Below the pieces are notes generated by a model, which ran no database searches, was not told the origin of the DNA, and saw only the letters and a list, made by a program, of their open reading frames with translations. This document shows, piece after piece, positions 50,377-59,784 of a stretch of 64,000 nucleotides of DNA. Location: contig WFWT01000069.1 in NCBI GenBank assembly GCA_015490995.1, forward strand, positions 1 to 64,000, given 5' to 3'. The position numbers and the translations under genes are program-made. Each line of letters begins with the position of its first letter. Position 1 is the stretch's first letter. Origin of the DNA: Anaerolineae bacterium (GTDB lineage: Bacteria; Chloroflexota; Anaerolineae; JAADDB01).

Positions 50377-50640
50377 TTACCATGTCCTGTACGTGATCGC
50401 CTGCCACAATTCTATGCCAAATTGCTCTTCTGTCATACCGTACGCACGCGCGGCTTCCCGCACTCGTTCAAAGCGTGCCAGCGGACATCCTACACACATC
50501 ATGCGGTAACGCCAGAACACTCGCGCCGCCTCAGGCCACCGGGTGAGCAAATCGGCTACGGTTGTGTCCAGAATGGCTTGCACGTCCAGCAAGGAATCGC
50601 TTTGCCATTTCACCGAGACGACCTCGCCTGTGTGTCCCAT
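50377..50640 (-). CDS. DUF1858 protein (hybrid-cluster-associated redox disulfide type)
   Basis: An 87-residue protein. VADLLTRWPEAARVFWRY followed by MMCVGCPLARFERVREAARA is the DUF1858 pattern, with one CxxC. Members bind metal or form a disulfide; the precise role is unknown. It ends 9 bp before the start of the membrane protein, which suggests a common redox function. Confidence 0.88.
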   Translation of the reverse strand: MGHTGEVVSVKWQSDSLLDVQAILDTTVADLLTRWPEAARVFWRYRMMCVGCPLARFERVREAARAYGMTEEQFGIELWQAITYRTW

Positions 50641-50785
50641 GCCCCGCCCACCTACGTGACCTCATTGTACGTCGCGTCGGTTCAAGGTGTCTTTGCGGTT
50701 GCGCAAAGAGTGAGAAGATAATACCAGATGTTACGCCCCACGACGCGTGATGTTCAGGGGTCTATCGGTGTGGGAGGAAGATGTC

Positions 50786-52471
50786 ATGTCTCAGGGCGCG
50801 GAAGGGCGTATTCAGCGCTTGCCGCCGGAGGTCACGCGGCGCATCGCCGCCGGTGAGGTGGTGGAACGGCCGGCCTCTGTCGTGAAAGAGCTGATCGAAA
50901 ACGCCCTTGATGCCGGAGCTACGGCCATTGAGGTAGAGATCCGCGAGGGTGGTTTGCGCTGGATCCGGGTGGCGGACAACGGTTCCGGACTGGCACGGGA
51001 GGAGGTGCCCCTGGCGTTTGAGCGATTCGCTACCAGTAAAATCCGCTCGGTAGAGGATTTGGCTCGTCTGCACACGCTGGGATTTCGAGGCGAGGCCCTA
51101 CCGGCCATCGCCGCGGTAGCCACCGTGGAGATGTTGACCCGGCCGGAAGGCGCGCTGGAGGGCACACGCGCGGTTATCGGCCCGGGACAGTCATTGACCC
51201 TTGCCCCGGCCGCCGCGCCGGTGGGGACCCAGGTGGTCGTCCGAGACCTGTTCGCCGATCTGCCCGCCCGTCGAAAGTTCCTCAAGTCCCCTCTGCGGGA
51301 AGCGGAGCTGGTGCATCAAACGGTGGTTCGTTACAGCGTGGCGTATCCGGAGGTCGCCTTTCGACTGATCGTTAACGGGCGTCCGGTCCTTGTCTTGCCA
51401 CCGGCGTCCCCCGTGCAGCGTATTGGGCAGGTTTTGGGGCGAGATGTGGCGGATCACCTGCTGGAGATCTCTTGGGAAGCGGTGGACCTGCGCGTGCACG
51501 GTTGGATATCCTCGCCACAGGTCAGCCGGGCCACCCGCCAGGCCCAGTTCTTCACCGTCAACCGACGGCCAGTGCGTTCCGGCTTGCTGGCCGTGATGCT
51601 AGAACGTCCATACGCGGGACGACTACCTGCGGGCAGAAAGCCGGTAGCCGTAGTGGAGATAACGGTGGATCCTCGATGGGTGGATGTTAACGTTCACCCG
51701 CGTAAGGTAGAGGTTCGGTTTGCTCAGGAGCGCAGCGTGTATTGGGCCCTCACCCAGGCGGTACAACACGCCCTTGCCCCTTTCCCCGCACTGGAGAATG
51801 AGGCTCCCTTGTGGGAAACAGCGTTTCCTTCTGGAAGTGTGTCGCTTCCGGTGTCACAGGTGGCCGAACCGGTAAACACTTATCGTACTGCGCCGCGCGT
51901 GTTGGGTCAGTTCCGGCGCAGTTACATCCTGGCGGAAAGTGAAGAAGGGTTGTTGCTGATCGACCAGCACGCGGCTCATGAGCAAGTGCTGTTTGAGCGT
52001 TTGCAAGCAGAGGAGGGACGAGGACATCTTTTCTCCCCTCCGGTCATCGTGCACGTTACGCCGCGAGAAGCCGATCACCTTACCGAAGCGTTGTCCTACC
52101 TGGGCCCCTTGGGTCTGGATGTGGAACCCTTTGGCGCCCGTGCTTTTGCCGTGCGCGCGGTGCCCCAACCGATCGCGGAAGCCGTGCCGGACCTGCATCG
52201 GGCCGACACCTTACAGGCGTTGCTGGAAGCCTTGCTGGACGAAGTGCGCCGGTATGGTCACGCGTCCCCAGACGCCTTGGGAGAGCGATTGATTGCCCGA
52301 ATGGCGTGCTTCGCTGCGGTAAAGGCCGGGGATCCACTGACGCTGGAACAGCAAGAGGCGCTGGTTCGTTCCCTGTGGGAAGCATGGTCACCGGCCACTT
52401 GTCCTCATGGACGGCCGGCCTATGTGGTGCTCAGCGAGGAGGAGTTAGCACGGCGGTTTCAGCGCCGATAG
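50786..52471 (+). CDS. mutL: DNA mismatch repair protein MutL (endonuclease type)
   Basis: A 561-residue GHKL ATPase. N-terminal motifs: IAAGEVVERPASVVKELIEN, DAGATAIEVEI, ADNGSGLAREEVPLAFERFATSKI, HTLGFRGEALPAIAAVA. The dimerisation domain contains LLIDQHAAHEQVLFERL, the DQHAx2Ex4E nickase motif, and CPHGRPAYVVL near the end. It incises the error strand with MutS. ATG at 50786 has GGAGGAAG at 6 nt and matches MutL N-termini; the ATG at 50747 lacks support. No mutS nearby. Confidence 0.96.
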   Translation: MSQGAEGRIQRLPPEVTRRIAAGEVVERPASVVKELIENALDAGATAIEVEIREGGLRWIRVADNGSGLAREEVPLAFERFATSKIRSVEDLARLHTLGFRGEALPAIAAVATVEMLTRPEGALEGTRAVIGPGQSLTLAPAAAPVGTQVVVRDLFADLPARRKFLKSPLREAELVHQTVVRYSVAYPEVAFRLIVNGRPVLVLPPASPVQRIGQVLGRDVADHLLEISWEAVDLRVHGWISSPQVSRATRQAQFFTVNRRPVRSGLLAVMLERPYAGRLPAGRKPVAVVEITVDPRWVDVNVHPRKVEVRFAQERSVYWALTQAVQHALAPFPALENEAPLWETAFPSGSVSLPVSQVAEPVNTYRTAPRVLGQFRRSYILAESEEGLLLIDQHAAHEQVLFERLQAEEGRGHLFSPPVIVHVTPREADHLTEALSYLGPLGLDVEPFGARAFAVRAVPQPIAEAVPDLHRADTLQALLEALLDEVRRYGHASPDALGERLIARMACFAAVKAGDPLTLEQQEALVRSLWEAWSPATCPHGRPAYVVLSEEELARRFQRR

Positions 52472-52486
52472 GAGCCTCCTGCGCGG

Positions 52487-53863
52487 TTAATCACCGCCGG
52501 GTGGTGTCACGTTTACCGGGCCAAAGGGGATGAACTGTCGGAAGGAGACCCGGTACTGTTCTACAAAGGGCAGTGGTGAACCTGCCCAGCCTCCTACGAG
52601 GATTAAATCCCCTCCGATTGCCGCGCCCCCCATATGGCGCCAGTTTGGACCGTAAGGCGTGGTTATTCTGGCCCATGTGCCGGTATTGGGGTCGTACCGT
52701 TCAGCACCGTCGACCACCACGGCGATGCCCCCACCGACCACGTAAATGTTTTGGTTCAGCGCGGTGGCCCAGCCTCCCCCTCGCGGGGTGAGCATGGCCG
52801 GCAAAGGGCTCCAGGGGTGTAGGCCCCGGGAGAGCGCCTCGGGATTGAAAGCCCACACTTCCGCCAGGTCCGTTTGGCCGTCAAAGCCACCGATAAGGTA
52901 AATGGCGTTCTCCGTGGTCACCGCGGCGGCAAACGCTCGTCGGCCGGGCAAAGGGGGCAACGACGTCCAACGGCCGCTTTTCGGGTCAAACGCGTACACG
53001 GTTGCCAGATACTGTTCGCCATCCCACCCGCCGAACACGTAGACCTGGCCCTGCCACACCGCCAGCGCGTATCCGGCCAGCGGATGGGGCAAACGGCCCC
53101 CGTCCTGCCATCGGTCTTCTACCGGATCGTAGACTTGAATGCGATCCGTGGGTTGTAATGTGTCATCGGTGCCGCCAAAGATGTAGATCCTATCGTCCAG
53201 CACAGCGGCCTGGACATTGCTGACAGCCGTCGGCAGGGGAGCGATGGCGTCCCATACACCGCGAGCAGGGTCCAGGACGGCAGCGCTGGGCAGGACACCG
53301 TTGGCCCCTTCGCCCCCGAAGACAAATACCTTGCCCTGCCAGACCGCGACTGCCATGCGACTTCGTGGGGTGGTCATGGGTGTTAGGGGAGCCCACCGCG
53401 GCGCGTCTCGGCGAAGAGGAAGGCCCGCGTTGGGTCGGCCTAGGTCTGTGAAGGTGCTATCCCGGGCACGTATTACCCGACTGCCCGCCCACACAGGCCA
53501 GAGGGCAAGCCACAGCACGCTGAGGAGGCCAAGGAGGGCACTTAGAAGGAGGATTTTACCCAGATAGGGAGTTCCTACCGGCATTTCCGAGAGCTCAAGG
53601 GAAGGCTGTGCGCTGGGAGGGGTGGGCTCCATGCCCGGAAGGGTGATGTAGCCCTCTCGCAGGCCGACCATGATGGCCTCAGAACGGTTGGTTACCCCCA
53701 GCTTGGCATATATGTTGCGCAGGTGGACCTTTACCGTATTGGGACTAATGTAGAGGGCACGCGCGATCTCCTGGTTCGTGGCACCTGTGGCCAGGAGGTT
53801 CAGGATCTCCTTTTCCCGTTCACTCAGAGGCTGTGAGGTGTGAGGAGAGGTCACGGCTGCCAT
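52487..53863 (-). CDS. LuxR-HTH regulator with membrane helix and Kelch propeller
   Basis: A 458-residue membrane-bound regulator. Residues about 12-72 are a LuxR-type HTH (PLSEREKEILNLLATGATNQEIAR, then ISPNTVKVHLRNIYAKLG). A single TM lies near 102-124. Residues about 165-450 are Kelch repeats: blades end in VFVFGGEG, IYIFGGTDD, VYVFGGWDGE, IYLIGGFDG and IYVVGGG. The DNA-binding head would be cytoplasmic with the propeller outside. The ligand is unknown. It overlaps the downstream edge of a HEAT-like gene on the same strand. Confidence 0.88.
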   Translation of the reverse strand: MAAVTSPHTSQPLSEREKEILNLLATGATNQEIARALYISPNTVKVHLRNIYAKLGVTNRSEAIMVGLREGYITLPGMEPTPPSAQPSLELSEMPVGTPYLGKILLLSALLGLLSVLWLALWPVWAGSRVIRARDSTFTDLGRPNAGLPLRRDAPRWAPLTPMTTPRSRMAVAVWQGKVFVFGGEGANGVLPSAAVLDPARGVWDAIAPLPTAVSNVQAAVLDDRIYIFGGTDDTLQPTDRIQVYDPVEDRWQDGGRLPHPLAGYALAVWQGQVYVFGGWDGEQYLATVYAFDPKSGRWTSLPPLPGRRAFAAAVTTENAIYLIGGFDGQTDLAEVWAFNPEALSRGLHPWSPLPAMLTPRGGGWATALNQNIYVVGGGIAVVVDGAERYDPNTGTWARITTPYGPNWRHMGGAAIGGDLILVGGWAGSPLPFVEQYRVSFRQFIPFGPVNVTPPGGD

Positions 53864-54531
53864 CCGCTACTCTGCCAGCCGCTCCAGTCATCCGGGAAGG
53901 ATTTCCACGTCCCTTCCTCGTCGATGGTCCAGGTGGGGTCTTCCTCCCAACCGGCCATGTCTTCGGCCCAGAAGATCACCTCGGTGAGTTCCATGCGGCC
54001 GGCCTCGTGGAGGGCGAGACCGGCGGAAAAGCGCACCCGGCGTACAGGGTCCTCCTGGAGCATGGCGAACAATCGTTGACATACCCGTTCCGGTACCGGC
54101 CGGCTCGCTTGTCGGCAGGCACGCACGATGCCCGTGGTCGCCATGTCGCGCACGTCCACTTCCGGATGAGAAAGACATGTTTCCAGGAGTTGAAGCCCTT
54201 TGGTCGCTCCAGAGCTGCCGGTAATGTCCACCACGGCCTCCACCACTTCGGCCAGTGGCGTTTCTCCCCGCAGGTCAGTGTTCGGATCCAGCAGTTCGGC
54301 AAGAAAGTCAAGGGTAGCAGGTTCGCCAATCCGGGTGAGGGCTGTGAGAAGGGCCTCTTCCATGATGCGTTGGACTCGACCTCCGGCGCTTAACACAACC
54401 CGATACAGGGCCAGCAGGGCAGGCACATCTTTCTCGTTCAAGGTGATGTCAAAGCGCACTTGTTGCGCCCACTGGAATTGCTGTTCCTCACTGGCATGTG
54501 GCCACTCTGCCACCATACGTTGCACATCCAT
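53851..54531 (-). CDS. HEAT-repeat-like protein
   Basis: A 226-residue helical protein: LLTALTRIGEPATLDFLAEL, VVEAVVDITGSSGATKGLQL, VRDMATTGIVRACRQA and VRFSAGLALHEAGRMEL look like HEAT-type helix pairs. No catalytic motif. Tail is Trp-rich (WSGWQSSGWQ). Overlaps the LuxR-Kelch start by 13 bp, so both likely belong to one operon. Confidence 0.7.
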   Translation of the reverse strand: MDVQRMVAEWPHASEEQQFQWAQQVRFDITLNEKDVPALLALYRVVLSAGGRVQRIMEEALLTALTRIGEPATLDFLAELLDPNTDLRGETPLAEVVEAVVDITGSSGATKGLQLLETCLSHPEVDVRDMATTGIVRACRQASRPVPERVCQRLFAMLQEDPVRRVRFSAGLALHEAGRMELTEVIFWAEDMAGWEEDPTWTIDEEGTWKSFPDDWSGWQSSGWQP

Positions 54532-54885
54532 GTGAGCCCCCCATCGCTCCGCCTCGCACGGTCCAGGAGGAGGACGGTTGCGTCCACAGGCCGGTTCCCA
54601 AAGTCACATGAAGAGCATGACCTCCCCACATGGTGTGTTTTGAGGGGCGGTCTTTAACAAACAACAGCGCGTGTTAGGCCTTTCTTAATCTCCCCCTGGT
54701 GTCCTGCGCGGGGCTTGAATGATGGTACCCTGCCGGCACGGCATAGGCCTACCGATCAGGATGGCCCATTATACTCAGCCCGTTGTTGAAAAGCCAAATT
54801 TTGCCAACATGGAAAATGGAGAGCCTTCGGAAATCCCCGTGCTTCAATATAACCGTGATGGGAGATGGGGACGTGATTTTGTAGG
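54532..54885. other. Intergenic region between HEAT-like gene and acyl-CoA dehydrogenase gene
   Basis: 354 bp. A likely minus-strand promoter for the HEAT-like/LuxR operon: -35 TTGGCT (54797-54792), 18-nt spacer, -10 TATAAT (54773-54768). No ORF on either strand carries a ribosome site. Confidence 0.5.
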
Positions 54886-56028
54886 CTACGAGCTGAGGAT
54901 ATGCCGGGCAATGACCAGGCGTTGAATCTGGTTGGTGCCTTCGTAGATTTGCATCAGTTTAGCATCGCGCATGTATTTTTCGACCATAAACTCGCGCGTG
55001 TACCCATACCCCCCGAGGATTTGGACGGCGTCTGTGGTCACCTGCATGGCGATATCGGTAGCGTAGGCTTTGGCGATGGCAGAGGCCAGCGTGCTGGGGT
55101 GACCCTGGTCCCACAGCCAGGCGGCCTTCCAGACGGCCAGCCGTGCTGTTTCGATTTTAATCGCCATGTCGGCCAGCATGAACTGGATGGCCTGAAACTG
55201 GGCGATGGGTTGGCCAAACTGGTGGCGTTCCAGCGCGTAGCGACGGGCATCGTCAAACGCGGCCTGAGCCAGGCCCACAGCGGAGGCCGCTATCCCGGGC
55301 CGGGAGGCGTCCAGGGTGCGCATCGCGATGCGCCACCCTTCGCCCTCTTCCCCCAGGCGGTTTTCTACGGGGACACGGACGTTCTCGAAGACCACTTGGG
55401 CTGTGTCCGAGGCCCGCTGTCCCATCTTGTGTTCCACCTTGCCGATGACAATACCGGGTGTGTCTCGGGGCACGACGAACGCGGTGATGCCACGATGACG
55501 GCGTTCTGGAGCGACCGTGGCGAAAACAACGTAGTATGAAGCCACGCTGCCGTTGGTGATAAACTGTTTGGTGCCGTTGAGGATGTACTCATCCCCGTCC
55601 CGTACGGCGCGCGTGCGCAGGCTGGCGGCATCGGAGCCGGCTTCGGGTTCGGTCAGGCAAAAGGCCCCCATAATGGGTTTCTCCACAAAGGGGGGTAAGA
55701 AGCGGCGTTTTTGTTCGTCCGTGCCTGCCAGGATAATCGGGGTGAGGAAGAGGTCGTTGGCCATCATGGCGGTACCCATGCCTGCACAGCCGTAAAACAG
55801 TTCCTCGGCGATGAGGCATTCGGTGAGCTTGTCCGCGCCCACGCCGCCATATTCTTCGGGGATGATGCTGTTCATAAGACCCAGCGCGTGGGCCTTTTCA
55901 ATCACAGGCCAGGGGAAGGATTCGGTCTCATCGTAGTGCCGGGCTACTGGTCGCATTTCGTTCAGGGCGAACTCGCGTGCCAGGCGGCGTACGGCTTCCT
56001 GCTCTTCGGTCAGTCGAAAGTCCACCAT
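54886..56028 (-). CDS. Acyl-CoA dehydrogenase
   Basis: A 380-residue FAD enzyme that oxidises acyl-CoA to enoyl-CoA. ITEEQEA-type start (FRLTEEQEAVRRLAREFALN), AFCLTEPEAGSDAASLRTRA for the FAD loop, KQFITNGSVA, KMGQRASDTAQVVFENVRVP and the C-terminal YMRDAKLMQIYEGTNQIQRL with the catalytic Glu in YEGTNQ. Short-chain acyl-CoA or butyryl-CoA class fits. No fatty-acid operon is adjacent. Confidence 0.95.
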   Translation of the reverse strand: MVDFRLTEEQEAVRRLAREFALNEMRPVARHYDETESFPWPVIEKAHALGLMNSIIPEEYGGVGADKLTECLIAEELFYGCAGMGTAMMANDLFLTPIILAGTDEQKRRFLPPFVEKPIMGAFCLTEPEAGSDAASLRTRAVRDGDEYILNGTKQFITNGSVASYYVVFATVAPERRHRGITAFVVPRDTPGIVIGKVEHKMGQRASDTAQVVFENVRVPVENRLGEEGEGWRIAMRTLDASRPGIAASAVGLAQAAFDDARRYALERHQFGQPIAQFQAIQFMLADMAIKIETARLAVWKAAWLWDQGHPSTLASAIAKAYATDIAMQVTTDAVQILGGYGYTREFMVEKYMRDAKLMQIYEGTNQIQRLVIARHILSS

Positions 56029-56220
56029 TGTGGTTCCCCTCCTCGCCGGCCGTAATGGACAGTGGGCTGGACGGGCATGACCACCGTGTCACCCCATCCA
56101 GCCCCACCCTTTACCACCCTACTTTACCTAAACGCGGGTGTGTTGTCGGCTCGTTCAGAGGGGGTTTACCGAGCGCGGGTGAGCTTGCGCCGGGAAGACG
56201 GCCGGGCAAGGCCCATCGCG

Positions 56221-56817
56221 TTACAGGCGAGGACGGCCGTAAAGATACCAGTGTTCCTCGCGAGAGAAGTCTTCAGGGGCGAAGTCCTTCAGGGAGAAAT
56301 TCCCCGATTGCCATCGGGATCGGAGAAATTGGTCAAGCTCTTCCAGCATGTGCACCTGGTCAGGGTCCAGCTCAATGCCTAGGCGTCGGGCTTCGTTGAG
56401 TAGGGTCGTCAGCCGCAACCGGTTGTGTACCTCGGCGGGATAGTCCATCACCTTGTCCGGGTTGTCGCGGAGCTCGTCGAGGTACCACTTCCAGGAGTTC
56501 AGGTAGCTGCGGAATTCTCGGCGTAGTCGTTCGGCAACCTGCTGTCGCCGGTATCGGATGGCTTCCTCGTAGGCAGCACGTGCTTTGTCAAGGCGAGCTT
56601 GTTCCTCGGAGGTGAGGGCATCCCGGTGACGTTCCAGGTAGTTGAGTCGTTCCACCAGCCCGCCCAGGCTCATTTTGGGCAGCTCGTCCCCCCACGGGGT
56701 GTGGACGACCAGCTGACGGAACAATTCCTGGCGGGCAAAGTAATCGGAAAGTTCTGATACCATCTGCTCTACAGCCAGCAAAGTGCGGAGGAGTTGACGG
56801 CGTTTTTCCTCGGACAT
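56221..56817 (-). CDS. Unrecognised coiled-coil protein, 198 aa
   Basis: Family not recognised. Helical throughout, with heptad-like stretches LVERLNYLERHRDALTSEEQ, ARLDKARAAYEEAIRYRRQQ and VAERLRREFRSYLNSWKWYL. No cysteine, signal peptide or membrane segment. ATG at 56817 with GGAGGGAACGGTCC upstream. It stands between the acyl-CoA dehydrogenase and the DUF389 gene on the same strand. Confidence 0.75.
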   Translation of the reverse strand: MSEEKRRQLLRTLLAVEQMVSELSDYFARQELFRQLVVHTPWGDELPKMSLGGLVERLNYLERHRDALTSEEQARLDKARAAYEEAIRYRRQQVAERLRREFRSYLNSWKWYLDELRDNPDKVMDYPAEVHNRLRLTTLLNEARRLGIELDPDQVHMLEELDQFLRSRWQSGNFSLKDFAPEDFSREEHWYLYGRPRL

Positions 56818-57005
56818 GGACCGTTCCCTCCTTGGGTATTAGGGTGCCGGTGTCGCCCGGCGGGGTGTGTTGAAACCGTCGGGCAGGGGAGATGCCGGCA
56901 GTTCATGGGCTTATAGTGCGGGTTCTTTGTGGGTTATTGTACCCCGACCACAAGTTGCCGGACAACAAGGATAAACGGGCCGGGAGGAACCGGTGAGGGA
57001 TGGGA

Positions 57006-58823
57006 TTAGGGTGGGGAGGGTGCTTCCAGAACGGGCATTTGGACTACCCGCAGGCGGACAGGACGGCCTAACGATTGGGCCAACCGATCGCGTAGGGCAT
57101 TCACCTGAGTTTGGGTGAGGGGCGCAGAGGTCTCCACGTAAAGCACGATGTGAATGGCCTCGTCCGTTTCGTACCACTCGGTGTCCTTGAGTGTTACTTC
57201 TGGCCAGGCGGTCAGGCTGGCGTGTACCGCGCGGTACACCGCGGCTTGCACCCGAGCGTGGGCAATGTCCCGCTGGGTGAGCCAGGCCAGGGGGACTCCC
57301 ACGAAGATGAGCAGAAGCAGGAGGCCTACGACCCCTTGCCAGAAAACTTGCAGCCGGGTCCGTGACCATAGGCGGGGTCGGAAGCCCAGGAGCAGGAAGA
57401 TCAGGCCACCCCCTCCGGTAATGGAGACGGTGTTGGCGGCATAAAGCAGGGCCGCGCCGGCCGCGACTTGCCACTCTTGCAGGGCCAGCGCGATGCCGAC
57501 CACGCTCAGGGGTGGGACAAGGGAAACCGCGATGGCCACACCGGCCAACGCTTCCTGGACTCCCTTGCGGCTGGCCGTATATCCCCCCGCGATGCCGGAA
57601 GCAAGGGCGACGCTGAGGTCCAGGAGGGTTGGTTGACTGCGGGCTGTGATCTCCCCGGTGAGGGTGGCCAGTGGATCGAGCCAGGCCGTTAGGGCGCTGA
57701 TGACAAGCACCAGCAGGCCACCTTCCAGACTTCGTTCCAGTGCGCGTCGTACCAAGCGAGCGTCCCCCATGACGATGCCCAGTCCGACGGCCAGGAGGGC
57801 GCTCATCAAGGGGGCGACCAGCATGGCACCGATCACCACCGCGGGACTGTTTAACAGCAGGCCCAGGGCGGCTAGAAAGGCGGCCAGGCCCATGCGCAGC
57901 CGAAAATCACCACTGGCGAGGGTGCTTTCCCGCAGGTGACGGTACACCTCGGCCCGTTCCTCTGGGGTCAGTTTGGGGAGGCGCGCGTCTACCCCGGCAA
58001 ATACCCGACGTATCCAGGTACGGCGTCGCGGGGCGCGTCGTTTGGCAATGCCGAGGGGGCGGTCCAGGGTGGCTGCCAGGCGGCGCGGTACATCGCCCAT
58101 TCGTACTCGGCGCCATATGCTTTCCTCCGTGGCACCGATCAGGACGAGGTCATGAGTCGTCGCGGCGGTGACAATACCCTGGATGACGCCCGGTGCTTCC
58201 ACGGCGTGTACGGTAACATAGGGCGCGTTGACCAGATCCCCCAGCATGGCCGCCCATTGTTCCGGAGTAGGTGGGCTTTCCCCTGGTCGGTAGACCCTGA
58301 GAAACGTCAGCGTGCTTTGATAGACTTGACCTAGCGCATGGGCAACCCGTGCGGCGAGGATCACGTTTGGGCCACCGGCGGTGGGGATGAGTATTCGGCG
58401 GGGCCCGGGGGAGGGCAGACGTCCCCGCACTACCAGCACATCACAAATGGGATCGTCCAAGAGGAGGTCGAGCACATCTCCCAGCGAGGCCTGACGCCTT
58501 GTGGGAGTGTCGCCTGACCATCGCAGGAGGAGCAAGGCCGGGGTGTGGACGCGAATTATCTCTCGTAGGGCTTCGCCGACCGAAACGCCGGACACAATTT
58601 GGGTAGAGGCCTGGATCCCTGTCTCCTGAGCAAGCTCTTCCACGGCTGTCAGTAGGCGGGCGGCTTCGGTCCGTTCCCGATGCCAGGCCGCGCTCGGATC
58701 GATCGCGTGGACGAACAACACCGGTCGAGATTCGACGCGTGCCAGGGCATTCCACAGGGGGTGTAGAATTTGTGCGTCCTCCAGGGTGGCGACCGGCACC
58801 AGGATGGGTGCACCTTCAGCCAT
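57006..58823 (-). CDS. Two USP-like domains fused to a DUF389 membrane domain
   Basis: A 605-residue protein. About residues 1-135 and 140-265 are universal-stress-like alpha/beta domains (VLFVHAIDPSAAWHRER, CDVLVVRGRL; RILIPTAGGPNVILAARVAH, DLVLIGATEESIWRRVRMGD, then RPLGIAKRR). The C-terminal part (about 310-520) is DUF389 with seven or so helices: NSPAVVIGAMLVAPLMSALL, LASGIAGGYTASRKGVQEAL and VSLVPPLSVVGIAL. A basic tail follows. DUF389 proteins are thought to be transporters. It overlaps the glycosyltransferase stop by 8 bp. Confidence 0.85.
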   Translation of the reverse strand: MAEGAPILVPVATLEDAQILHPLWNALARVESRPVLFVHAIDPSAAWHRERTEAARLLTAVEELAQETGIQASTQIVSGVSVGEALREIIRVHTPALLLLRWSGDTPTRRQASLGDVLDLLLDDPICDVLVVRGRLPSPGPRRILIPTAGGPNVILAARVAHALGQVYQSTLTFLRVYRPGESPPTPEQWAAMLGDLVNAPYVTVHAVEAPGVIQGIVTAATTHDLVLIGATEESIWRRVRMGDVPRRLAATLDRPLGIAKRRAPRRRTWIRRVFAGVDARLPKLTPEERAEVYRHLRESTLASGDFRLRMGLAAFLAALGLLLNSPAVVIGAMLVAPLMSALLAVGLGIVMGDARLVRRALERSLEGGLLVLVISALTAWLDPLATLTGEITARSQPTLLDLSVALASGIAGGYTASRKGVQEALAGVAIAVSLVPPLSVVGIALALQEWQVAAGAALLYAANTVSITGGGGLIFLLLGFRPRLWSRTRLQVFWQGVVGLLLLLIFVGVPLAWLTQRDIAHARVQAAVYRAVHASLTAWPEVTLKDTEWYETDEAIHIVLYVETSAPLTQTQVNALRDRLAQSLGRPVRLRVVQMPVLEAPSPP

Positions 58824-59784
58824 TTGTTTCCCTCACCAGGAGTGCGTCCAGGGCTTCCAGGTCCACGCAGCGGGTGGCCTGAACTCTTCGCCGTTTGGGG
58901 AGGATGCGGGGCACACTCAGCAGGCCAACGATTTGGCCGCGCAGTCGCGCGCGGGCCGCGGCCCCACGCCAGGCTCGCAGCGCGTCCCTTGCGATGCGCC
59001 ATTGAGCGATGACAACAGGACGCCAGTAACGGCGCAATAGAGGTCCTGGCATGTTCTTGGCAATGACCCAAATGGTGTTGCGGCCGGTGTAAAAGCTGGC
59101 TAAAGGCCCACCACCGGTGGCGGACAGGTGATGGTACACCCGCGCGTCAGGGGCGAAGACCGTCCCCCACCCGCGCAGTTGCATGCGCCAGGCCAGGTCT
59201 ACGTCCTCTAAGTACATGAACAGCGCTTCGTCGAATCCACCCAGCTCGTCCCACACCTTTCGGCGGTAAGCAACTGCGCCGCCACACCCGCCGAACACCA
59301 CGCGTTGATGGTCATATTGCCCTCGGTCCACTTCCCATACGCCACGGTTCCGGGGTATACCGTCGATACCCATCATGTCCCCTGCGCTGTGGAGCACATT
59401 GCGGCGGTCAAAGAGCAGCATCTTGCTGGCAGCTGCCCCTGCCCAAGGATGCGCCTCCAGTGCCGCGACCAGCGCGGCCACCCATTCCGGTTCCACTTCG
59501 GTGTCGTTGTTGAGCAACGCCAAGATCTCCCCGCGGGCGATGGACGCGCCCCGGTTGCACGCGGCGGCCAGGCCCCGGTTTTGGCCCATGGTCACCACGC
59601 GCACGTTGGGGAAGTGGGTGCGCACAAAGGTTACCGACCCGTCGGTCGATCCGTCATCGACAAGGATAATTTCCAGACGATCGCGCGGGTAGGTTTGGTG
59701 CATCAGGGCATTTAAGCAGGTTGGCAAAAAGCGGATGCCGTTGTAATTAGGAATGATGACCGATACGGGCGGTTGGGCGGTCAT
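58816..59784 (-). CDS. Family 2 glycosyltransferase
   Basis: A 322-residue GT-A enzyme. SVIIPNYNGIRFLPTCLNAL opens it, ILVDDGSTDGSV, then ILALLNNDTEVEPEWVAAL with the DxD-like NDT, GGCGGAVAYRRKVWDELGGFDEALFMYLEDVDLAWRM (in parts) for the ED motif. It adds sugars such as rhamnose to cell surface chains, which fits the rmlD gene overlapping upstream by 4 bp. Confidence 0.92.
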   Translation of the reverse strand: MTAQPPVSVIIPNYNGIRFLPTCLNALMHQTYPRDRLEIILVDDGSTDGSVTFVRTHFPNVRVVTMGQNRGLAAACNRGASIARGEILALLNNDTEVEPEWVAALVAALEAHPWAGAAASKMLLFDRRNVLHSAGDMMGIDGIPRNRGVWEVDRGQYDHQRVVFGGCGGAVAYRRKVWDELGGFDEALFMYLEDVDLAWRMQLRGWGTVFAPDARVYHHLSATGGGPLASFYTGRNTIWVIAKNMPGPLLRRYWRPVVIAQWRIARDALRAWRGAAARARLRGQIVGLLSVPRILPKRRRVQATRCVDLEALDALLVRETNG

